This document shows positions 27,073-36,378 of a stretch of 64,000 nucleotides of DNA, piece after piece. The translations under genes were made by a program, and so were the position numbers. Position 1 is the stretch's first letter, and each line of letters opens with the position of its first letter. The stretch comes from Epibacterium ulvae (GTDB lineage: Bacteria > Pseudomonadota > Alphaproteobacteria > Rhodobacterales > Rhodobacteraceae): NCBI RefSeq assembly GCF_018678075.1, contig NZ_JAHHIR010000062.1:1-64000 (forward strand), written 5' to 3'. Under the pieces are notes generated by a model. It ran no database searches. It was not told the DNA's origin and worked only from the letters and a program-made list of their open reading frames with translations.

Positions 27073-27122
27073 CATATTCCAGAAACTTGTTTCGCGTGCG
27101 AAACATACAAAAATGGAATATG
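27073..27122. promoter_or_regulatory. Nested palindromes upstream of the phosphatase operon
   Basis: An inner palindrome TGTTTCGC-GT-GCGAAACA (27088-27105) sits inside outer perfect arms CATATTCCA (27073-27081) and TGGAATATG (27114-27122). The inner dyad has the form of a two-fold regulator site. The whole could also fold as a cruciform or RNA stem. It lies about 70 bases before the phosphatase start codon. Confidence 0.55.
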
Positions 27123-27190
27123 TTATTTTCCCCCTGTTCACGAACCGCACACCTGCCTAAATCCTGAGGGACGACAGGCAGGAGACCCCC

Positions 27191-27844
27191 ATGAGCCAGA
27201 TAACCCTGGTCCGCCACGGACAGGCCAATACCGGCGCGCGCGACGAAGCAAGTTATGACAAGTTGAGCGACCTTGGCCACCAACAGTCGCGCTGGCTCGG
27301 CGATCACCTGCGTGCCACCGGATATCACTACCCGCGCGTCTTTTCCGGCACCCTGACTCGCCATGTGGAAACCGCACAGTCCATGGGTTTTGCAGACTCG
27401 ATTGTGCAAGATCCGCGCCTGAACGAGATGCAGTATTTCTCCCTCGCCAAAGCGTTGGAAGAGCAGTTTGGCGAACCGATCCCAACCGAGCGCGAAGATT
27501 TTGCCGACAACGTGGTAAAGGTCTTCTCTGCTTGGTCCGAGGGTCGCATTGCACAGCCATATGAAACCTGGTCGGATTTCCAGGCGCGCACCCAAGCCGC
27601 GTTGCAAGAGATCGCAGCAGGCGAAGGCCCAGCGCTGGTCGTGACCTCTGGCGGAGTGGTTGGCATGATCATGCAATTCTGTCTGGACCTAGACCCCAAG
27701 GCCACAGCCCGCATTGTATTGGCCACGATGAATTCTTCGCTCCACCGACTTTATATCGCGAACGGCGTGATCAGCCCCGATCTGTTCAACGCGGTGCCCC
27801 ATCTCGAGGCCCAGGACCGGCGGTTCGCGCAGACCCACCTCTAG
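27191..27844 (+). CDS. Histidine phosphatase family protein
   Basis: The 217-residue protein begins ITLVRHGQAN, the RHG catalytic motif whose His becomes phosphorylated. A second conserved region VVTSGGVVG replaces the usual SHG near the C terminus, so the second catalytic His is not where expected. Members include phosphoglycerate mutase-like and small-molecule phosphatases; the substrate is unknown. GGAG lies before the ATG. It is the first of four same-strand genes that run through the saccharopine dehydrogenases. Confidence 0.88.
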   Translation: MSQITLVRHGQANTGARDEASYDKLSDLGHQQSRWLGDHLRATGYHYPRVFSGTLTRHVETAQSMGFADSIVQDPRLNEMQYFSLAKALEEQFGEPIPTEREDFADNVVKVFSAWSEGRIAQPYETWSDFQARTQAALQEIAAGEGPALVVTSGGVVGMIMQFCLDLDPKATARIVLATMNSSLHRLYIANGVISPDLFNAVPHLEAQDRRFAQTHL

Positions 27845-27861
27845 TTCTCAGGAGAACACTC

Positions 27862-28476
27862 ATGCAATTGTATTTCTCACGCCACAGTGTAGCCAGCACC
27901 GTTGGCATCGCCTTGGAAGAAGCAGGGCTGGAGTTCGAAGCGGTCAAAGTGGATTTCGCCAATGGTGCCCAGACCAAAGAACCCTACACCAGCCTGAACC
28001 CCAAGGCGCGCGTGCCCACATTGGTCCACGGTGAAAACACAATGACCGAAGCCGGGGCGTTGTTGGAATATGTCGCGGACCTTGCGCCGGATGCAGGTCT
28101 GCGCCCCAGTGACCCGGTGCAGGTGGCCCGCATGCGCGAAGCGATGTTCTATTTCGCGTCCACCATGCATGTGAACCACGCCCACAGACAACGCGGCGCC
28201 CGGTGGGCCAGCCTTGAGACGTCGCTTGACGATATGCGCAAAAAAGTGCCCGAAAACATGGCCGGATGCTGCGCATATGTCAGTGAACATATGCTGCAAG
28301 GTCCCTTTGTCCTGGGCAATCAATTCTCACTTGCGGATATATATCTCTATGTGATCTGTACTTGGCTTCAGGACGATGGGGTCAACCTGGATGATTTCCC
28401 CAAGATCCAAGACTTTATCAAGATGATGGAGTCCCGCGCATCGGTCAGAGCCGTTCAGGAACGCGGGATGATGTAA
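27862..28476 (+). CDS. Glutathione S-transferase family protein
   Basis: The 204-residue protein has an N-terminal thioredoxin-like half (residues 1-78, with the glutathione-binding signature VPTLVHGENTMTEAGALLEY) and an all-helical C-terminal half. The region near the active site reads YFSRHSVAS, so the catalytic residue would be a Ser or Tyr, not Cys. The substrate is unknown. It starts 17 bases after the phosphatase stop, with AGGAGAACACTC before the ATG. Confidence 0.9.
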   Translation: MQLYFSRHSVASTVGIALEEAGLEFEAVKVDFANGAQTKEPYTSLNPKARVPTLVHGENTMTEAGALLEYVADLAPDAGLRPSDPVQVARMREAMFYFASTMHVNHAHRQRGARWASLETSLDDMRKKVPENMAGCCAYVSEHMLQGPFVLGNQFSLADIYLYVICTWLQDDGVNLDDFPKIQDFIKMMESRASVRAVQERGMM

Positions 28477-28488
28477 GGAACGACGGAT

Positions 28489-29541
28489 ATGACACATCTT
28501 TGGGTGCGCGCGGAACAACGAGCCAACGAAGATCGCGTAGGGCTGACACCCGCCGGGGCCAAAGCCCTGATCGACGCTGGGATTACAGTTACGGTTGAAG
28601 AAAGCGCCACCCGGATCATTCCGCTTCCAGGTTACGTTGACGCAGGCTGCGCCATCACCGCAGAAAACAGCTGGCCCGATGCCCCGCACGACGCCATCGT
28701 CTTTGGCCTCAAAGAACTGCCGGAGGACGGCACCCCCCTGCCCCATCGCCACATCATGTTCGGCCATGCCTTCAAAGGGCAGCACTCTGGCAAAGCCCTG
28801 CTGGATCGGTTCAAGGCCGGCGATGGCACGCTCTATGATCTGGAATATCTGGTGGAAGAAAACGGTCGCCGCGTTGCCGCCTTTGGCTATTGGGCGGGCT
28901 ACGCCGGTGCGGCCGTCACGCTGAAAGCTTGGATCGCGCAACAATATGGTGCGCAGTGTGATGCGGTCAGCTCCTATGCCAACAAGGACGATCTGATCGC
29001 CGAACTTGCCAGCGCCATGTCCGACCTGAAAACCTCGCGCCCCAATGCCATTGTCATCGGTGCCAAAGGCCGCGTTGGGTCCGGCGCTGCGGATCTATGC
29101 GAAACAATGGGCGTCCCCGTGACCAAATGGGACATGGAAGAAACCGCAGCAGGGGGCCCATTCCCGGAAATCCTGCAGCACAATCTGTTCTTCAACTCAA
29201 TCCTGGCCCGCCCCGGCACGCCGGTCTTTGTGCCCACGACCGCCCTGACCGCAGACCGCGCCTTGTCGGCGATTGGCGATATCGCCTGTGACCCCGACAG
29301 CGATTACAACCCGGTTCCGGTCTATGACACCGCCACCAGCTGGGACGACCCCGTGGTCCGTGTGGCCGACGCGCCGGTGCTGGATGTGATGGCCATCGAC
29401 AATCTGCCCTCTCTCCTGCCGCTGGAAAGCTCCGAGGATTACGCCGCGCAGCTCTTGCCGTCGCTCTTGACCCTTGGCGATCTGCAGGCAGGCGTATGGG
29501 GCCGCGCATTTGAGACATTCAAAAAACATGTGCCGGATTAA
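28489..29541 (+). CDS. Saccharopine dehydrogenase, lysine-forming type (LYS1-like)
   Basis: The 350-residue protein begins with the alanine dehydrogenase/transhydrogenase-like N-terminal domain (LWVRAEQRANEDRVGLTP) and has a nucleotide-binding segment IVIGAKGRVGSGAAD (about residues 183-197). The LYS1-type enzyme interconverts saccharopine and lysine plus 2-oxoglutarate with NAD(H). Its gene precedes a LYS9-like dehydrogenase gene by 24 bases. Together they supply both steps of lysine degradation to 2-aminoadipate semialdehyde, which most organisms with this route fuse into one protein. Confidence 0.87.
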   Translation: MTHLWVRAEQRANEDRVGLTPAGAKALIDAGITVTVEESATRIIPLPGYVDAGCAITAENSWPDAPHDAIVFGLKELPEDGTPLPHRHIMFGHAFKGQHSGKALLDRFKAGDGTLYDLEYLVEENGRRVAAFGYWAGYAGAAVTLKAWIAQQYGAQCDAVSSYANKDDLIAELASAMSDLKTSRPNAIVIGAKGRVGSGAADLCETMGVPVTKWDMEETAAGGPFPEILQHNLFFNSILARPGTPVFVPTTALTADRALSAIGDIACDPDSDYNPVPVYDTATSWDDPVVRVADAPVLDVMAIDNLPSLLPLESSEDYAAQLLPSLLTLGDLQAGVWGRAFETFKKHVPD

Positions 29542-29565
29542 CCGGCCCGCTCTGGGAGAAATTTG

Positions 29566-30708
29566 ATGACAATTCATTGGTGTGGAACTGGCCTTTCGGC
29601 CATTCCCGGCTTGCGTCGCCTGTTGGAAAACGGACACGCGGTCACTGTCTGGAACCGAACCACGGCCAAAGCGCAGGACGCGGTCGGCGATTTGACCCAG
29701 GATGTTCGCGTCTTTTCGATCGCCGATCTCACGGACGCGCTGCAGGCGGGCGACATAGTGGTCTCCATGCTGCCCGGTGATCTGCATGTGCCCTTGGCTC
29801 AGCTTGCGATCTCCAAACAGGCGCATTTTGTCTCTTCCTCCTATATCTCGCCAGAAATGCGCGCGCTGGATGCACAAGCCAAATCCGCGGGCCTCTGTCT
29901 GGTCAATGAAATCGGGTTGGATCCCGGCATCGACCACTTGATGGCCCATGCGCTGGTGGACGCCTACAAAACCTCACCCGCCTGTGACGCGGATAACGAC
30001 CTGAGCTTCATCTCCTATTGCGGCGGGATCCCGAAAACACCCAACCCCTTCCGCTACAAATTCAGCTGGTCCCCGCTTGGCGTTCTAAAGGCGCTGCGCT
30101 CGCCGTCCCGTTCGCTGCGTAACTTTGAAACGCTGGATGTGGCCCGGCCGTGGGACGCGATCTCCACCTACACCGCCCCTTTGCCATCACCCGAAAGCTT
30201 TGAGGTCTACCCCAACCGCGACTCGTTGCCCTTTGTGACGCAGTACGAATTTGCCCCCGACTGGAAGGTCCGCGATTTCGTGCGTGGCACCTTGCGGCTG
30301 AACGGCTGGGCCGAGGCCTGGAAAGACGTCTTTGCTGAGGTCGAAACACTGGACGGCGCCGCAGGTGACGCCCGCCTCAAAGCGATGTCAGATCAGTTCT
30401 GGACAGAGAACGCATATGACACGGACGAGGCCGACCGCGTGGTGCTCTGTGTGGCGCTAAAGGCCGAAAAAGAGAATGTGGAACAATGGCATAAATCCTA
30501 TGTGTTGGACGCTTGGGGTGATGCGCGCGGCACGGCGATGGCGCGACTTGTCTCGGTCCCCGTATCCCTCGCGATTGAGGCGGTATTGGCGCAAAAGCTG
30601 AAACCCGGTGTCCAGGCGGCCACTGCCGATCTGGAATTGATTACTGCCTGGATGGGTGAAATTTCACAGCTCGCCCAACATGTTGCAGTCATCGACCATC
30701 TCAGCTGA
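29566..30708 (+). CDS. Saccharopine dehydrogenase, glutamate-forming type (LYS9-like)
   Basis: The 380-residue protein has an N-terminal Rossmann segment (IHWCGTGLSAIPGLRRLL) and a C-terminal saccharopine dehydrogenase domain with NEIGLDPGIDHLMAH and SYCGGIPKTPNPFRYKFSWSP-like substrate motifs. It should oxidise saccharopine to glutamate and 2-aminoadipate 6-semialdehyde. GGGAGA precedes the ATG at 29566. The gene ends inside the 3' end of the opposing cyclase gene, overlapping by eight bases at a palindrome. Confidence 0.88.
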   Translation: MTIHWCGTGLSAIPGLRRLLENGHAVTVWNRTTAKAQDAVGDLTQDVRVFSIADLTDALQAGDIVVSMLPGDLHVPLAQLAISKQAHFVSSSYISPEMRALDAQAKSAGLCLVNEIGLDPGIDHLMAHALVDAYKTSPACDADNDLSFISYCGGIPKTPNPFRYKFSWSPLGVLKALRSPSRSLRNFETLDVARPWDAISTYTAPLPSPESFEVYPNRDSLPFVTQYEFAPDWKVRDFVRGTLRLNGWAEAWKDVFAEVETLDGAAGDARLKAMSDQFWTENAYDTDEADRVVLCVALKAEKENVEQWHKSYVLDAWGDARGTAMARLVSVPVSLAIEAVLAQKLKPGVQAATADLELITAWMGEISQLAQHVAVIDHLS

Positions 30709-32056
30709 GTGACGTGGTGGAGGGCGCGTCACCAGACGCGCCTTGCGCCCATCCAAAGAGGGCAACCTCCCCCGATCGCCCGCGCAAGCCCGACATTTGC
30801 AGCGCAATCCACCCCGCGCGCGCGGGCGCGTTTGCGGGCAGGGCTGCGTCCAAGGTATCCGCCGAAACAATCAGTTTTTGCTGCGTCGGTTTACAGGCAT
30901 CCTGCAAGCGCGCAGCGACATTCACCGTGTCGCCCAAAACCGTGTATTCCAACCGTTCCTGCGTGCCGACAACGCCCAGAAACACCGGCCCCAGATGCAG
31001 ACCGACACCCACGGCAACAGGATCTTCGCCATCTGCCCGCAACCGATCCGACCAGGTCGCAATCTCAGCCAAGATCGCCTGCGCGCAGGCAATCCCACGG
31101 GCGGCCTCTTGCTCCCCCACGAAAAACACCATCGCCGCGTCGCCGATGTATTTGTCGATGACACCGTCATGGGCTTGGACCGCCCGTTCAATCCGGCGGC
31201 GGAATTCGGTGATAAAGGCGCCCACTTCATCCGGCGCGCGTCCTTCTGACCAGCGGGTGAATCCACGAATATCGACAAACAGCACTGCCGCCTGCTGCTG
31301 TTGTCCCTGGCGCAGGGCATCCGGGTCCTGTTCGGCCAAATCGCCAACAATCTGGGCCGGCAAATAGCGCGTCAGCTTGGCCTTTTGGGTGGCTTCGCGA
31401 ATGGAATGGCGCAACAGCCTGCGGGTGCGCAGGGCGGCGACCACCAAAACACTGCCGGCAAAAGCAACCATCGCCAGACGCGCCACATTCGGTTGTCGGC
31501 GCAGGGTAGATTGCAGTTGGCGCAGCGTGTCCTCGACCACCACATCCGGCATGATCGGCAGCAACAGACCATGGCCAACCACGATCATCACCACCGTATA
31601 GATCTGGATCGCGGGATTGAACCGCAGCACCGCAAAGGCCAGGGTGATCGGCATCAACCAGACCGACGGCATAACAAAAACATTGTCCCCCGGCAGGCCC
31701 GAGTTCACCACGCTCAGCGTGGAATTTGCCACTAAAAACAAACAGTCCGCTGTGGCTACAATCCAGATCATCCAGGCGCGGAACCAGCCGCGATGCAGCA
31801 TCCACAGGCTCAGAATACCCAGCACCATATAGGCTGCAAGGGTTGCAACCGCGATCAGGATCTGCCGGTGGATATAGGCGCGACCCTCAACCGGGACTTC
31901 GGTCACCACAAAAAAGATCGTCAGGAACAAACCGATTGAGACGGCGATCCGCAGCCGCGCCACCACGCGTTCCGCATCAATCTGCGCCTCGCGCAGCAGC
32001 GAGCGCGCCACGCTGGCCTGCCCTGTGCTGCGAAACGGCTTCAGCAGATCACCCAT
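30701..32056 (-). CDS. Membrane class III adenylate/guanylate cyclase
   Basis: The 451-residue protein has about six membrane segments (residues 38-205) and a C-terminal class III cyclase domain with the metal-binding segment VLFVDIRGFTRW (about 259-270), DKYIGDAAMVFF and GDTVNVAARLQ. It would make cAMP (or cGMP) at the inner face of the membrane; the sensory input of the membrane part is unknown. Its start overlaps the rmuC stop by eight bases, so the two are coupled. Its stop overlaps the converging dehydrogenase gene. Confidence 0.9.
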   Translation of the reverse strand: MGDLLKPFRSTGQASVARSLLREAQIDAERVVARLRIAVSIGLFLTIFFVVTEVPVEGRAYIHRQILIAVATLAAYMVLGILSLWMLHRGWFRAWMIWIVATADCLFLVANSTLSVVNSGLPGDNVFVMPSVWLMPITLAFAVLRFNPAIQIYTVVMIVVGHGLLLPIMPDVVVEDTLRQLQSTLRRQPNVARLAMVAFAGSVLVVAALRTRRLLRHSIREATQKAKLTRYLPAQIVGDLAEQDPDALRQGQQQQAAVLFVDIRGFTRWSEGRAPDEVGAFITEFRRRIERAVQAHDGVIDKYIGDAAMVFFVGEQEAARGIACAQAILAEIATWSDRLRADGEDPVAVGVGLHLGPVFLGVVGTQERLEYTVLGDTVNVAARLQDACKPTQQKLIVSADTLDAALPANAPARAGWIALQMSGLRGRSGEVALFGWAQGASGDAPSTTSLS

Positions 32057-33464
32057 CGCTGCCCAGCAACGTCATCTGGCGTGGCTCCACTTCGACGGCA
32101 CCGGGGTCTTCCAACTCACCACTTTGCGAGACAACGCCCATCGCTTCAAACCGGCGGGCCGAGGGCAAGACGCGGGATTCCAACGATCCCACCGCTTTGT
32201 TGTAGTGGTTGACCGAAGCCGAGAGGGATTTCCCAACCGAGGCAAGATTGCGAGAAAACGTGTTCAATCGATCATACAGATCCTTGGCCGTTTTCTGCAC
32301 TTCGATTGCGTTTTCGGCCATTTTCTCTTGTTGCCAGCCATAGGCGATGGATTTGACCAGCGCCATCAACGTGGTTGGCGTCGCGATCAAGACTTTATGT
32401 TCAAAGGCATATTCGATCAGACCCGCGTCCGCCTCGACCGCTGCCGATACGAATGTCTCACCTGGGATGAACATGACCACAAAATCCGGGGTTTCTCCCA
32501 GAGCGGATTGATAGGCCTTGGAGGACAATTGTTTCACGTGGGTCCGAACGTGTTGCGAGTGGCGCTGCAGATGGGTTTCTTGCTCCTGTGGCGTCTCTGC
32601 CTCAATCGCGTCCAGATAGGCTTCCAGTGGGGTTTTGGCATCGACGATGATCGAGCGACCGCCGGGAATGCGTACCACAGCGTCGGGGCGGCGCTGGCCT
32701 GCGTCGGTGTCCATGGACTTTTCCAGCTCGTAATCCACGTGTTCGCTCATGCCGGCCATCTCGAACACCTGACGCATCTGCATCTCACCCCAGCGACCGC
32801 GGGTTTTAGGGGCGCGCAGGGCCTGCACCAACCGCCGGGTTTCGCCACCCAGCGCGGCTTGACCATCGGCCAGATTCTTCACCTGTTCCTTGATCGCGCC
32901 ATAGGCCTCGTTGCGGGCCTGCTCGATTTCCTTGATCCGTTCGCCAAATTTGCCAAGCTTTTCGTCCAGCGGTTTGACCAGGCTTTCGATGGCTTGGTGG
33001 CGTTTAGCCAAATCCTGATCTGCGGTTTTGCTGTGGGTCTGGAACCGTTCGCTGACCAGATTCAGGAAGCTTTCGGAGTTCTGTTTCAACACGCCCGACG
33101 CGAGCGAGGAAAACTTATGCTCCATCTGCTGGTTCATCTGGCGCAGCTCTTCCAGGCGGGCGGCGTGTTGTGCAGACATCGTCTTAATTTCGGCCTCGGC
33201 CTTGTGACGGGCAACCAGCTCGTTTTCGTGGATCCGACGCAGGGTTTTGGTCTCCCCTTCCAAATCCGGCAGCCGGGCGACCTCGGCCTCTAATGCGGCG
33301 ACGTGACTGCGCAGATCGCTGTTTTCCCGTTGCGCCTGTGCGATTGCCGCGCGGCTGCGGTTGAGGTTCACCAGAAGGAACAGCGTCAACGCGACCAGTC
33401 CCGCGACCGCATAATGCAGCGCCGTCAGGGCGGCGGGGTCAAACGGCAGGTTTAGGTTTTCCAA
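32049..33464 (-). CDS. rmuC: RmuC-family protein
   Basis: The roughly 471-residue protein has an N-terminal membrane segment (about residues 12-35), a long coiled coil (about 40-210) and the RmuC nuclease-like domain with RWGEMQMRQVFEMAGM and VDAKTPLEAYLDAI. RmuC limits certain DNA rearrangements; its exact activity is not settled. A TTG start at 33464 with GGAG six bases upstream is proposed, because no ATG precedes the membrane segment and the longer frame runs back into mutL. It lies 11 bases after mutL. Confidence 0.88.
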   Translation of the reverse strand: MENLNLPFDPAALTALHYAVAGLVALTLFLLVNLNRSRAAIAQAQRENSDLRSHVAALEAEVARLPDLEGETKTLRRIHENELVARHKAEAEIKTMSAQHAARLEELRQMNQQMEHKFSSLASGVLKQNSESFLNLVSERFQTHSKTADQDLAKRHQAIESLVKPLDEKLGKFGERIKEIEQARNEAYGAIKEQVKNLADGQAALGGETRRLVQALRAPKTRGRWGEMQMRQVFEMAGMSEHVDYELEKSMDTDAGQRRPDAVVRIPGGRSIIVDAKTPLEAYLDAIEAETPQEQETHLQRHSQHVRTHVKQLSSKAYQSALGETPDFVVMFIPGETFVSAAVEADAGLIEYAFEHKVLIATPTTLMALVKSIAYGWQQEKMAENAIEVQKTAKDLYDRLNTFSRNLASVGKSLSASVNHYNKAVGSLESRVLPSARRFEAMGVVSQSGELEDPGAVEVEPRQMTLLGSDG

Positions 33465-33475
33465 ATCGCGCTCCG

Positions 33476-35392
33476 TTAGCTGCGGCCAAAAAGCCGTTCG
33501 ATGTCGGCCAGTTTGAGTTCTACATATGTGGGTCGGCCGTGGTTGCATTGGCCGGAATGGGGAGTCGCTTCCATCTCGCGCAGCAGGGCGTTCATCTCTT
33601 CCCCGCGCATACGGCGTCCCGAGCGGATCGATCCGTGACAGGCGACCCGGCTGAGGATCGCCTCGAGCCGGGATTGCACCAGTTGGCTTTCGCCTTGGTC
33701 GGCGAGTTCATCCAGAATGTCGCGCAACATGGCTTCGGCGTTGACTTCACCCAGGATCGCAGGTGTTTCACGCACCGCCACAGCATTTCCGCCGAAAGGT
33801 TCGATACTGAGGCCAAATTTGCGCAGGTCTTCCGCGACTTCAAGCAGGCGGGCACAGTCGCCGTCTGACAATTGCACGATTTCCGGGATCAGCAACCCTT
33901 GGGCCGTGACACCGTTTTCGGCCATCTGAGTTTTCAATTGTTCATAGACCAGACGTTCATGGGCCGCGTGTTGGTCAACGATGACCATGCCGTCCTGGGT
34001 CTGGGCGATGATGTAGTTTTCATGCACCTGCCCGCGCGCCGCACCAAGGGGGAGATGTTCGGTTTTCGCGTCAACGCTTGCGTCCGTCGCGGGGTCAGGC
34101 GTGGTCACCACGCGTCCGCTGTAGCTGTCGGCCATATCCGCAAAGCCGTGTGCGGCTGTGGGATGTGGCGGCGCAGGCATGAAATCCGGACGTTGCGCAG
34201 CATAGGATGCAGCCCGCGCACCAGAGGACGGACGCTCCATCTGATACGCCCGCGGGGCGCCGCTGGCGGTTGGCTCTTCGGGACGCATCGCCCCCAAAGT
34301 GGCCCCGGCGACGGTTGAAGACGCGCGATGTCCGGCCTCGGCCAAAGCATGGCGCAGGGAGGAGACGATCATCCCGCGCGCAAGGCCGGGATCGCGAAAC
34401 CGGACCTCGGATTTGGCGGGGTGGACGTTCACATCAACTAGGGTCGGATCGCAGTCGATAAACAGGGCCGCCGCCGGGTGACGGTCGCGGCTGAGGAAAT
34501 CCATATAGGCAGCACGCAGGGCACCGGTCAGCATCTTGTCCTTTACCGGACGCGTGTTCACAAACAGGAACTGGCTGACCGCCGCACCCCGCGAATAGGT
34601 CGGCAGCGCGGCATAGCCATAAAGGCGCAGCCCTTCGCGTGTGGCATCAATCCGCAGGGCGTTTTCGGCAAAATCGCGACCGATCACATGGGACAGCCGC
34701 CCGTGCAGCGCGTCAAACAGGTCGCCCGACAAAGGATCGGCGCGAAAGGTCACCCGCCCGTCCCCGCCGCCCGACACATCGCGCAGGATGAACCCAACCG
34801 AAGGTTCGGCCATGGCAAGCCGTTTGATGGTGTCAGAAATCGCCTGGCTTTCGGCCCGGTCCGAGCGCATGAATTTCAACCGTGCAGGCGTGGCAAAGAA
34901 CAAATCGCGCAACTCGACAATGGTGCCTGCGCGCAGAGCGGCAGGTTTCACGGGCTCCATCGTGCCGCCCGAGACACGGATTTGCGCCGCGTCCTGCCCT
35001 TTGGCCCGGCTGGTGATCGTCAGGCGGCCCACCGCGCCCAGGCTGGGCAACGCTTCGCCGCGAAACCCAAAGGTGTGGATGTTCAACAGGTCCGAGCCGT
35101 CAATCTTGGACGTGGCGTGCCGCGACAGGGCCAGTGGCAGATCATCGGGCGTCATGCCAACCCCATCATCGGTGACCCGGATCAGGGTTTTGCCACCGTC
35201 TGCGACCTCAACAGTGATGCGGGTGGCGCCGGCATCAATGGCGTTTTCCACCAGCTCCTTAACCGCCGAGGCAGGACGTTCGACCACCTCACCCGCTGCA
35301 ATACGGTTGATGGCGCTGTCGTCCAGTTGGCGGATGACAGGGCGGGTGTCGCCTTGTGGTTTGGGGCTGATTTGGGGGTTGGCGATGCTCAT
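33476..35392 (-). CDS. mutL: DNA mismatch repair protein MutL
   Basis: The 638-residue protein has the GHKL ATPase motifs [17 protein letters not shown] and GFRGEAL in its first 110 residues. Its C-terminal domain has the endonuclease motif [12 protein letters not shown], matching DQHA(X)2E(X)4E, plus ACHGSIRSG and CNHGRP. It is therefore the self-nicking MutL type of bacteria without MutH. AGAGG lies before the ATG at 35392. rmuC and the cyclase follow in one operon. Confidence 0.96.
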   Translation of the reverse strand: MSIANPQISPKPQGDTRPVIRQLDDSAINRIAAGEVVERPASAVKELVENAIDAGATRITVEVADGGKTLIRVTDDGVGMTPDDLPLALSRHATSKIDGSDLLNIHTFGFRGEALPSLGAVGRLTITSRAKGQDAAQIRVSGGTMEPVKPAALRAGTIVELRDLFFATPARLKFMRSDRAESQAISDTIKRLAMAEPSVGFILRDVSGGGDGRVTFRADPLSGDLFDALHGRLSHVIGRDFAENALRIDATREGLRLYGYAALPTYSRGAAVSQFLFVNTRPVKDKMLTGALRAAYMDFLSRDRHPAAALFIDCDPTLVDVNVHPAKSEVRFRDPGLARGMIVSSLRHALAEAGHRASSTVAGATLGAMRPEEPTASGAPRAYQMERPSSGARAASYAAQRPDFMPAPPHPTAAHGFADMADSYSGRVVTTPDPATDASVDAKTEHLPLGAARGQVHENYIIAQTQDGMVIVDQHAAHERLVYEQLKTQMAENGVTAQGLLIPEIVQLSDGDCARLLEVAEDLRKFGLSIEPFGGNAVAVRETPAILGEVNAEAMLRDILDELADQGESQLVQSRLEAILSRVACHGSIRSGRRMRGEEMNALLREMEATPHSGQCNHGRPTYVELKLADIERLFGRS

Positions 35393-35448
35393 ACCTCTAA
35401 ATTTAGCATGGAGGGCCATGATTCCGCCAGCAGCGAATTTGGCGGTGG

Positions 35449-36378
35449 TCAGACGCCTGCGGGCGCTCCGGCGCGGGTGCGGCAGGGGCCAAAGCGCGCG
35501 GCGACGGCGAGGATCACGCCGGAGACGGTGGCGATCATACCAGCCGCAGATACCGCATCATAAAGGCCCAACCACAAGGGGCCGTAGCCCGCCAGCACAT
35601 AGCCCAGGATGGCGGAAAGGGCCGCGAAACCAACGCTCCAGGCGATTTGGCGTTCCAGCCGGTTGGTCATCATCCGGGCCGCTGCCGGAGGGCAGATGAA
35701 CATGGCGATCACGATAATCGACCCCACCGCATCAAAGGCCGCAACGGCGGCAACGGCCGCCACCACCACCAGCGCCAGGCCAAGCGGGGTGGTGGTGATC
35801 CCGACCGATTGCGCAAAGCCTTCATCAAAGGTTGAGATCTTGAGAGCACGCCAGAAGATCGCGATAAACAGCCCCGTCAGCACCAGCACCAATGCCATGC
35901 GCGGCAGCTCGGGCGGTAAACCGGCCAGCGCCAGCGGGTCCAGCAGCGAAGCCCAGCCGGTGGCGTCCAGCCAGATCAAGCTTTCCAGATTGCCATAAAG
36001 CGCATGTTCCACGTCCAGATGCACGCTGGATGTGTCGGTCTGTTCCAGCAGCAAAACCCCGCCAGCGAACATGGTGGTAAAGACCACGCCCATCGCGGCA
36101 CCGGGTTCAATGCGGCCCAAACGGCGGATCCCCTCTATCAAAAGCACCGCGATCAGGGCAGCGCCGGCCGCACCAATCATCATCGGCCAGGTGGAGATCA
36201 CACCAGTGAGAATGAAAGCCACCACGATCCCCGGCAACACCACGTGGCTGATCGCATCACCGATCAAGGCCTGACGGCGCAGCAGCAGAAAATTCCCCGG
36301 CAAGGCACAGGCAATCGCTGCGCAGGTGCCAATGGCGATGGGCGGCAGGGAGAGGGGGACAAATTCAGCGCCGCTCAT
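35449..36378 (-). CDS. sitD: Metal ABC transporter permease (SitD-like)
   Basis: The 309-residue ABC-3 family permease has about eight membrane segments and the conserved [21 protein letters not shown] stretch near its N terminus. It overlaps the preceding permease by four bases (ATGA), the hallmark of a two-permease importer as in SitABCD or TroABCD. The likely substrate is manganese, possibly also iron. It is the last transporter gene before mutL. Confidence 0.85.
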   Translation of the reverse strand: MSGAEFVPLSLPPIAIGTCAAIACALPGNFLLLRRQALIGDAISHVVLPGIVVAFILTGVISTWPMMIGAAGAALIAVLLIEGIRRLGRIEPGAAMGVVFTTMFAGGVLLLEQTDTSSVHLDVEHALYGNLESLIWLDATGWASLLDPLALAGLPPELPRMALVLVLTGLFIAIFWRALKISTFDEGFAQSVGITTTPLGLALVVVAAVAAVAAFDAVGSIIVIAMFICPPAAARMMTNRLERQIAWSVGFAALSAILGYVLAGYGPLWLGLYDAVSAAGMIATVSGVILAVAARFGPCRTRAGAPAGV

